Part shown: positions 57,514 to 64,000 of the stretch, piece by piece
Layout: every line of letters starts with the position of its first letter
How positions within the stretch are numbered: the first letter of the stretch is position 1
Source of the DNA: Nitzschia sp. DOCU1
Lineage: Eukaryota > Bacillariophyta > Bacillariophyceae > Bacillariales > Bacillariaceae
Reading direction: 5' to 3'
Assembly (NCBI GenBank): GCA_951394045.1
Contig: OX595986.1
Coordinates: forward strand, 1,798,001-1,862,000
DNA length: 64,000 bases
Position numbers and translations under genes: made by a program
The notes under the pieces: generated by a model
Told to the model about the DNA's origin: nothing
Databases searched by the model: none
What the model saw: the letters and a program-made list of their open reading frames with translations, nothing else

Positions 57514-58959
57514 TTAGAAAAGCGAGTGAAAGTAGCTAGCGGCACTGACAGCCCACGCCCGGACTAGCCTTTGGATGTCGTCAGCACTCGTGTCACCGGC
57601 CACGTCTTGAATTCGCTGGCCAACCATATACACGTTTGTGATGAATGCTCTGGCTTGAGCTTCAGGAGACGGTCCCGGTGCATTGGCCTTAATATAGGCA
57701 TCAAAGCACGCCTCAAATTCGTTCGAACCGACGCAACCGTCGAAGCCACCCGCAAGAATTCCTTGAATCCATCGGCTTATCGGTCCTTGTGACTGCTCAT
57801 ACACTCCAAATAAAACAGCAGCGGAAATCCCACTTGAGGCATAATAAGCAAACCAATCAATAGTACTTCTGGTCCGAACTTCTTTTTGTTTTGCCTCTGG
57901 ACCGTATCCCAAGACCCCATATAGCAAGTCGGCATACAGCCGCGACGAGAAAGTGGCAAGAAAGCCCAAGATAGCACCTGAGACTCCAGGTTGAACTGGT
58001 ACTCCAGCCCAAAGGATCCTATCCCCATAATCTGTCATCAATACATTGTATCCAAGCCATCTTGTCACGTCCGAAAACACCTCAATAAAGTCAACCTTGG
58101 ATTCCGATACTGGAGTAAGGCTCGATGGGTCGACTTTTCGTTCCGGGATGACAGGTCGTACTCGACGTATCGCTCGAGCTCGTTCGCGTATCGCATTCTT
58201 CTTCTTTTGGTTTTGTAGTTCTGCAACCAACATCTCCCGTAAAGATCGCTCTTCCTCCGCAAGGCGTTGCCTTTGTTTCGAATTAAGTTTGACCAGCTGC
58301 GACGGCACCGACGCGAAAAGAACGCTACCAATAGAAGCAAAGACCGGCGGAATCCCCACAGCTTCAAGTGTCGGTAGCAGACCTGCTCGCATAATAAAGT
58401 AATCACTGTCTGATAGCGCTTCGGTCACAAGTGGTTTTCGATCTGCGGAAGCCAACACTCTGAGGACGGCAGAGAGAGATGCGCCAATGATTCCAGCTAA
58501 GGCTTCGCCCAGCGCACCTGCAACGAAACCAGTCGAGCTTGTAGGGACTGTGGCATCCAGAACGTTAGTTACAGTTCCAATTGGTAATATACGGAGAATA
58601 GGATCAGCAGACTCGATATCCGAAGTTCCTGCAAGGCCATATATGATGGAAGTCCCTATGAGAATCCCTGTAGTTGTCTTCCAAACGCTGAACGTTGACT
58701 TCTCCTGAGGGGTCGTTGGTGCAATAAATGACTTTTGATTCTTTAAAGAATTGCCTTTTCGAACTTTGTTTCGTCGGTTGGTAGAAAAGCCATTTAGGCT
58801 GCTATCGATTGCGCAATAAGATGGTGGATCGTTTCGCTTTGTGGGAAATTTCCGTGTTCTTTGGTGCTTGACCACGTAGCAATTACAGCCAAGCTCTCTC
58901 TGCACCAGCAGAAAACTTGCCGCGGCCACGAGAAGGCTTTTCTTGTACCGGACGATCAT
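57514..58959 (-). CDS. unknown plastid-targeted membrane protein
   Basis: A single exon of 481 residues from MIVRYKKSLLVAAASFLLV; the frame is open to 59046, but the later ATG gives a clean signal peptide. After a basic low-complexity stretch come several weakly hydrophobic Gly/Ala/Ser-rich segments (FVAGALGEALAGIIGASL, IGSVLFASVPSQL) and a charged Arg/Glu helix (RQRLAEEERSLREML...). Later parts include YGDRILWAGVPVQPGVSG and IDWFAYYASSGISAAVLFGVYEQ. I do not recognise the family. The leader suggests the plastid or the ER. Its stop is 60 bases from the stop of the carrier-like gene. Confidence 0.6.
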   Translation of the reverse strand: MIVRYKKSLLVAAASFLLVQRELGCNCYVVKHQRTRKFPTKRNDPPSYCAIDSSLNGFSTNRRNKVRKGNSLKNQKSFIAPTTPQEKSTFSVWKTTTGILIGTSIIYGLAGTSDIESADPILRILPIGTVTNVLDATVPTSSTGFVAGALGEALAGIIGASLSAVLRVLASADRKPLVTEALSDSDYFIMRAGLLPTLEAVGIPPVFASIGSVLFASVPSQLVKLNSKQRQRLAEEERSLREMLVAELQNQKKKNAIRERARAIRRVRPVIPERKVDPSSLTPVSESKVDFIEVFSDVTRWLGYNVLMTDYGDRILWAGVPVQPGVSGAILGFLATFSSRLYADLLYGVLGYGPEAKQKEVRTRSTIDWFAYYASSGISAAVLFGVYEQSQGPISRWIQGILAGGFDGCVGSNEFEACFDAYIKANAPGPSPEAQARAFITNVYMVGQRIQDVAGDTSADDIQRLVRAWAVSAASYFHSLF

Positions 58960-59496
58960 TGCAGATATAATATTCCTAGGTAAATCTCCTTGTTCCAGTC
59001 CGGTTTGCGGTGCGAAATCGATCGCAGTTAAACGCAAAACGAACAAAGAAACTCAAACGTCGGAATCCGTCTATTGGTGGCCAGGTGGCCCTGGTTAACT
59101 ATGGATTTTATAACAGTTGTTTAGCATCTCCAGCATCACAGTTTTAATTCTGTGGGACTGACGAATCGATTTGCCATCGATTCGCTCGAGAGTCCGATCG
59201 ATGGATGACGATGATGACGATGCTTCATGTTTTCTCCCCTCGTTGGGGATCGAAAAACCACGTACTTTTTCGCCGAGCTAATTGGATGTTTGACCAACTC
59301 GAGCAGTTACACGTCATTTCGATGGAAGGCGTCTGTGCTCGCCCGCTTCATTTGTAAGATCGCGGTCGCCCACCATCCAATGCAGTGAAGGAATCTTTGG
59401 TTCGAAAGAATGACCATGGCAGCATCAATCCCACAATCACACACTGCTTTTGACCAGAATGGATCTACTCTACCTCAAAGCACAGTCTGGTTGTAA
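58960..59496. other. divergent promoter region, plastid protein / PTPS-like gene
   Basis: About 0.54 kb. A GATGACGATGATGACGATG simple-sequence run occurs near 59205. No gene or RNA was recognised. Confidence 0.4.
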
Positions 59497-60264
59497 ATGA
59501 ATAATTCTCCAATGACGTCGTTCGAAGTCTATGTGGCGAAAGAAGACTTTAAATTCCACGCAGCCCACTTCGTCGCTTTTGACGGATACCGAGAAAAACT
59601 GCACGGCCACAACTACAAAGCGGGTGTCCGGGTCTATGGATCGAGGAAGATATCAGGCGACGGATACGTCGTAGATTTCGGAAATATCAAGAAAGTTACC
59701 CGGAAGATTTGCAAGGAATTGAATGAACGTTTTCTGTGCCCGATGTTATCGGACGTCATGGTAATTGAGATTTCGGAGGAGGAGCAAACTGTCACCTTAT
59801 CGTGTCAAGACGGGTCCTACTTTGTCTTTCCCAAAGGCGACTGCGCTCTTCTCCCAATTGTTCATGCTACCACCGAGGAGTTGGCCATATACCTTTGGTC
59901 ACGTCTCTTGCATGGGCTCAACTCGGAATATCTCTTAGAGCGAGGAATCCATACGCTTGAGATTGTCGTTGCCGAGGCTGTCGGGCAGGAAGCCACGTTT
60001 CGTTTGGAAATACCCAAGGATGGACTTGGTAATGACTTGCTAGATGTTAGATCATTCATAATGGAAGGAAAGGTGCGGCCGATGCCATGTCCAGCAGCCC
60101 CGCAGGAGGCGGAGAAAAAATCTTCAGTGTGCCAGGGATGCGATTCTTGTCGAGAACAACTCTCCGAAAAGCTAAGTCGGATCGCTGATGCTCTAAACTC
60201 ATCAAATAGCATGCTGTCAGAAGGAAAGAAAATAACGGTGAAGGATCTTGAGGCGATGCTTTGA
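59497..60264 (+). CDS. 6-pyruvoyltetrahydropterin synthase-family enzyme, PTPS-III-like
   Basis: A single exon of 255 residues. The zinc site is visible: His24 in FHAAHF and His36/His38 in HGHNY. The catalytic Cys of ordinary PTPS is absent before the HGHNY motif; instead YREKLHGHNY has Glu33, the arrangement of PTPS-III enzymes described in Plasmodium and some bacteria, which cleave dihydroneopterin triphosphate to 6-hydroxymethyl-dihydropterin and so replace FolB in folate synthesis. GYVVDFGNIKK and ATTEELAIYLW are also typical. About 55 C-terminal residues form an extension with CQGCDSC, a possible metal site, plus a helix. No targeting leader is obvious. The pathway role is inferred from the Glu substitution. 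Confidence 0.85.
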   Translation: MNNSPMTSFEVYVAKEDFKFHAAHFVAFDGYREKLHGHNYKAGVRVYGSRKISGDGYVVDFGNIKKVTRKICKELNERFLCPMLSDVMVIEISEEEQTVTLSCQDGSYFVFPKGDCALLPIVHATTEELAIYLWSRLLHGLNSEYLLERGIHTLEIVVAEAVGQEATFRLEIPKDGLGNDLLDVRSFIMEGKVRPMPCPAAPQEAEKKSSVCQGCDSCREQLSEKLSRIADALNSSNSMLSEGKKITVKDLEAML

Positions 60265-61554
60265 GGAAATGACGTCGGCCAGTACTTCTGCTGTCCAGCG
60301 TGGCGATTCATCGACAACGTTCAGCGTTCCGTGTGCGGATCATCAACGCGACAATACTATGCATTTGGTTCACACGCGAAGTTAGGCGTTTCAATCCCTG
60401 GTGTATTTCCAATGTCTAGAGTAGATGACACCGTGACCACTGCGTACCCAGTATGATAACCGCGCCGTCGGCGGCAAATAGTAGTACGATTGGTGAAATA
60501 AATCATATTCATCGTTGCCAGCGCCAAACATGCGACCGTAAGACTATACCCAGATTGTGGTGGAGAGATATTGTTGCGGCGAGCGAATAGATCGATCCAG
60601 TAGCTCTCTACCTTGTTTCGGGTACTGGTGCGTTGCGCACTCTACAGTGCATTAACTATATATAGAGAGGTTACAGATATGGCCGTCGTTTCGGCAACGT
60701 ATGAATGGCACAATGTAGCTACCCAGTGGTTATCTCTCTTTGCGGGGCCAGGCGGTTACGATCGGTGGATGGCCTTCATTTCGTTCAGTATCCATAGCTC
60801 CAAAACACAAAGCACCCCAGTATCTAACCCCCAACATATGGGGTTGTATGTATTCTTGTACCTATGGTGTGATTGCAGCCAATGGGAGAGAGTGGTGGAC
60901 GTGGTGCGTGGGCAAGAAGTTGGGCGATCGCTGGGATTGCGATTAGGGCTGGACTTGCTCGCCTTCTGGTCGCGTTTCTCTGAAATCAAGGACATCCTCG
61001 CTCGCGCGTGATCGAGATATTGAAATATCTCATACGTGTGAATAAAGTCAATCATCCGTGACATTTATCTTAGGGGATGTATATCTATATTAATCTTTTT
61101 GTGCATGAGACATAATTACAGTGTCGCATGAGTGTCTTTAATTAGTGTATTTAGAACCAAAACGCATACTATACTCTCTAAAATCGCTCATCAGCGACCT
61201 CGGCGACAGTAGCTCCCGCCGATCACAAAATCTGCCCACACAACTCGGAGGCGGATCCATAATCTGCGTCTCCATCCACTATTTGGGTGACTCCACATGC
61301 CGATAGCCATCTAGTAGCCATACGCTGCCCGCAAGCTTCGACAGCAACTTCCCTTCTCCATTACATCCATTTGACGAGGATACATCATTGCGTTTCCTGC
61401 TTCAAAGTCAGCTTCCGGTTTATAGAATCGATTTGTGGCGTAAGCTACTCTTCCTTTTCTTCCTTTAGTGATTGTTTCGAGACGTTGCGTTCTCGAACAA
61501 TCACGTAAAACCGAAAAAACGGCAACTCCACTGAGCTACATCCTGCAGGCGGCT
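60265..61554. other. intergenic stretch upstream of the MGQCST gene
   Basis: About 1.3 kb. A frame at 60613-61011 starts from TTG and has no domain. A small hairpin (GAGATAT, loop TGAA, ATATCTC) lies at 61014-61031, and a TATATATA run near 60658. No RNA gene was recognised. Confidence 0.4.
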
Positions 61555-62892
61555 ATGGGGCAGTGCTCGACGCTGCCCACAGAGGGTCGCACTGCTAGGT
61601 CATCCAGACGAAGTGACTCGTCCTTTGCCAGAAGCGAAGAACCAGTTACTCAACGACAGAACGACAAGTACAAAACACCACCAGGAAAACGTCTCCAAGT
61701 TCAGACACAAGCTCAGCCTCAATTTGATCACGGACAGCCACAATCTCGCAATCCGGATTCTCACATGTCTGACGGACCCGAGCCGATGGACGAAGATGAA
61801 GGACGCGATGGTATCCCACTTCCCCCGGAGATTGCGACTAGGACTCGTTGTTACAAATTGAACCTTGACTCTGATATTTCTCCTCAGCAAAACATTTTCT
61901 TGGGTCCTTTCAACGATAACCCACCGCCGCTGACATACAGCAGCAGCGAGGACTCTTCCGAGAAGATGAACCCAACTCAGGTCGCCATCCAGACTGCGAA
62001 AATCTTTCGAGGTATTACGGTCGCTAAGGATGGTACAATTCTTTCCCAAAATGCCCGAGCAACTCGCAGCAACCGAGGACAGAAGAACAAGCGAGGAGAG
62101 AAGTCAAGGCAGGCAACCAAGATCGAGAAGGCGAAAGATCTTGTTGAAGAGACTATTTTGACTGGAAAGGTAAGAAATGGTTGCCCCAAACTTTTCATGC
62201 TTTGTATTATGTCGTTTGTTTCTTATTCTCACGATTCTGTTTTATTCCTTCAGGCTCCAGATTCCGATGAACCGGCAAACATGATGTCCCTTGTTAGTGT
62301 AGGAGAATACGACGACATGAAGCTTCTTGTTCGAGACGGTTCCAAGAAGTTGCGAGAGGCTGCCGAGCTCGGCGACGATGCGCTCTTGACCCTCAATCGT
62401 CCCCGTTCTGGATCTTCACCGGGAAGTTTTGCTGTTAGTCCAAGGAAGCGGATGTCACCAAACTACATTGCAGGTCAGCGAGCGGCTGCAGCGCACACAC
62501 CCAACAAGACACGCAGTATCGGCGGTGGGCTTCCACAATCAGTACCGCCAAAGCTCAAGGGGCACCCTCGTGACCGCCCGAGCACTCGTAAGTTGGACGA
62601 CAAGTCTCGTCTTCGAGAATACGGCGATGAATCGGGGCGACTTAGTGGTGTTGCTGCTGCTGATTGGGGTGGTGCTTTGAGTTTTTCGCGTGGATTTCAT
62701 TCCATTTGGAACTGTGGGGGGACGGGAGAGGACACTGGAACGACTAGTCCTACGCAGGTTGTGACCTCAAGCGATGGCAAGTCTCCTCACCCAATGAGTG
62801 GTATGGCTAACAGTAACTACAGGCCAATCTTTGAGGGGCGAGACAACGGCTTTGGGCCACGAGAAGGCGGAGTTGCGACTCGCGCAAACTAA
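61555..62892 (+). CDS. unknown, probably N-myristoylated protein
   Basis: Exons 61555-62169 and 62254-62892 give 417 residues. The 84-base intron (GTAAGA...TTCAG) is 3n and free of stops, so unspliced reading adds 28 odd hydrophobic residues. The N-terminus MGQCSTLPTEG fits a myristoylation signal (Gly2, Ser/Thr6) with Cys4 available for palmitoylation. The rest is hydrophilic, Ser/Pro/Arg-rich and mostly disordered. A few ordered-looking stretches are QVAIQTAKIFRGITVAKDGTI, KAKDLVEETILTGK and MMSLVSVGEYDDMKLLVRDG. I know no function. A membrane-attached scaffold or signalling protein is a reasonable guess. The longer frame to 61468 does not fit the myristoylation start. Confidence 0.7.
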   Translation: MGQCSTLPTEGRTARSSRRSDSSFARSEEPVTQRQNDKYKTPPGKRLQVQTQAQPQFDHGQPQSRNPDSHMSDGPEPMDEDEGRDGIPLPPEIATRTRCYKLNLDSDISPQQNIFLGPFNDNPPPLTYSSSEDSSEKMNPTQVAIQTAKIFRGITVAKDGTILSQNARATRSNRGQKNKRGEKSRQATKIEKAKDLVEETILTGKVRNGCPKLFMLCIMSFVSYSHDSVLFLQAPDSDEPANMMSLVSVGEYDDMKLLVRDGSKKLREAAELGDDALLTLNRPRSGSSPGSFAVSPRKRMSPNYIAGQRAAAAHTPNKTRSIGGGLPQSVPPKLKGHPRDRPSTRKLDDKSRLREYGDESGRLSGVAAADWGGALSFSRGFHSIWNCGGTGEDTGTTSPTQVVTSSDGKSPHPMSGMANSNYRPIFEGRDNGFGPREGGVATRAN

Positions 62893-63027
62893 CTATCATA
62901 GACCAGATAAGAAATCTCTCAAATTTTAATAAGAGCACACACAAAATAGCATCATCAACTAGGGTCAAATGTATTATTTTTGGTACAATCTACGTGGTAG
63001 TTAGAGATTTTCAAGCACGCTCTGCGA

Positions 63028-63993
63028 CTAATCGCACTTCACCCGGGAGTAAATGTACTTGACAAAGATCAAACTGAATTGAAAGCCCGCGCTTCCAAGC
63101 ATGAGGAAAAAGGCAAATGATATGACTGCCATATAACCGAAATAAAAAGAGGTTTGCAGCACTCCACTCATTCCACTTCTGTGGAAATAGTAGTAAAAGG
63201 AGTATGCATAGATGAATAGCCCCGTCATGCCTCCATTGATGTATGACGCCCACCACCAACGGTGATCTTCCCGTGCGAGCTGGAAGTACAGCAGAGCGAC
63301 CGTGATGAAGGATGTCACGATAACCAAAAGAACAAACGCCAACAGCAAGATACCAAAAAGAGTGTAGATTTGGTGCCCCCACATGGATGCAAAGATGTAA
63401 TGCAACTCGATATAGATCGCCGAGAAAGGGAGGAAACCAGCAATGAGCACCTGGAACGGCCTACTTCTGTACCACGGAATCTCGGTCGGGATCTCCCTTG
63501 CCACCTTGGTCGTACGAGTAGGGGCATTGAAATCAGGGCTGGAGTAATTCTTGGCCGTGATACCTCCAAAGACAGTCAGCGGGAAAGCTAGGAAGATGTA
63601 GAGTGCGGTCACAGTCAAGATGGTGGTGAATGGTAGCGCACTCGTGGACCCATGTGCAATGGCCACCGAATTGACCCACATAAAGACAGTAACGACAGGT
63701 GCTGGGAAAAGTCCGGCAGTCAGCAATATGCATCGCACCCAGTTCTTTTCATTCATTTGTCTGTAGAGCCGCACAGAGGTGTACCCAGCCACGAACGACG
63801 TAAGACAGTACAAGACTACTACGCCAGCAAGGATCGATCCACGGCGAGTCGTCGAAATCATGCCTGTCAATGCCAGGCAAAGGTGGCAAAACGTCAAGAC
63901 GATCAACTGATTCCCCGTTCCAACTGCTGCGCAAAAGACTCCCGGCGCTTGTGGGAATCGAAACACATCTCCATGAATAAGTTTCCACCCCGA
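63028..63993 (-). CDS. TM9SF (nonaspanin/EMP70) family protein, C-terminal exon (partial)
   Basis: The exon begins at about 63993, just after an AG (TTAATAG), and carries 321 residues to the stop. Its upstream exons are outside the window. The opening GWKLIHGDVFRFP matches the family (GWKLVHGDVFRPP). Eight to nine membrane segments follow, with TRTTKVAREIPTEIPWY and the LPFSAIYIELHYIFASMWGH and EDHRWWW blocks, all conserved in TM9SF proteins. The C-terminus ends KCD, the K-x-D/E signal that keeps these proteins in the Golgi by COPI binding. TM9SF proteins help sort cargo with Gly-rich membrane segments. The convergent neighbour ends 135 bases away. Confidence 0.95.
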   Translation of the reverse strand, partial: SGWKLIHGDVFRFPQAPGVFCAAVGTGNQLIVLTFCHLCLALTGMISTTRRGSILAGVVVLYCLTSFVAGYTSVRLYRQMNEKNWVRCILLTAGLFPAPVVTVFMWVNSVAIAHGSTSALPFTTILTVTALYIFLAFPLTVFGGITAKNYSSPDFNAPTRTTKVAREIPTEIPWYRSRPFQVLIAGFLPFSAIYIELHYIFASMWGHQIYTLFGILLLAFVLLVIVTSFITVALLYFQLAREDHRWWWASYINGGMTGLFIYAYSFYYYFHRSGMSGVLQTSFYFGYMAVISFAFFLMLGSAGFQFSLIFVKYIYSRVKCD

Positions 63994-64000
63994 CTATTAA

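Noticed and set aside
60613..61011. 133-codon plus-strand open frame
   Set aside because: It begins with TTG, has no recognisable domain and overlaps an equally long minus frame.

Overview
The window looks like nuclear DNA of a diatom, probably a pennate one. The evidence is a three-exon fucoxanthin-chlorophyll a/c protein gene (54628-55392) whose presequence carries the diatom plastid motif ATAFAP, two nuclear proteins of the diatom-expanded DUF6824 type at the left end, and compact gene packing with introns mostly of 65-110 bases that keep good GT-AG ends and often a CTAAC-like branch site. Nothing bacterial, viral or organellar was seen. I found no tRNA, rRNA, CRISPR array or intact transposon. 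All assignments come from reading the sequence; no database search was run.

Layout. 1-3 kb: a partial and a complete DUF6824 paralogue in tandem on the minus strand. 3.9-7.4 kb: an OSCA/CSC1-type mechanosensitive channel gene. 7.7-14.3 kb: a tiny prenylated G-gamma-like protein, U1-70K, a plastid thioredoxin-like [2Fe-2S] protein and the DEAD-box splicing helicase PRP5/DDX46. 15.4-17.8 kb: an unknown charged diatom protein and a rhomboid-like membrane protein. 18.2-21.1 kb: two WW domains fused to a NELF-C/D (TH1) elongation factor. 21.3-23.9 kb: a mitochondrial-type OPR/RAP protein with 14 near-identical 37-residue repeats. 25.3-30.0 kb: a nine-exon ABCC transporter with a single in-frame TGA. 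30.0-32.3 kb: gene-poor, with decayed repeats. 32.3-36.6 kb: a short-chain dehydrogenase, a trypsin-fold protease with Cys at the nucleophile site, and a RuvX/YqgF protein with a leader. 37.4-45.4 kb: a POT peptide transporter, a protein with two fused ATP-grasp modules, and an SLC35F6-like transporter. 45.8-54.5 kb: a Sec14-like protein, a small membrane protein, a TMCO4/DUF726 hydrolase and an unknown nuclear coiled-coil protein. 54.6-64 kb: the antenna gene, an ATP/ADP-carrier-like plastid protein, an unknown plastid protein, a PTPS-III-like pterin enzyme, a putative N-myristoylated protein and the 3' end of a TM9SF gene.

The genes do not form an operon-like pathway. Strands alternate, giving divergent promoters and very tight convergent 3' ends (6 bases between stops at 33.3 kb, 60 at 57.5 kb). 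Loose themes are RNA production and processing between 8.5 and 24 kb (U1-70K, PRP5, NELF-C/D, RAP protein) and membrane transport. The items I would follow up first are the WW-NELF-C/D fusion, the Cys-nucleophile trypsin-fold protease, the doubled ATP-grasp protein, the homogenised RAP-protein repeats and the nonsense codon in the ABC transporter.
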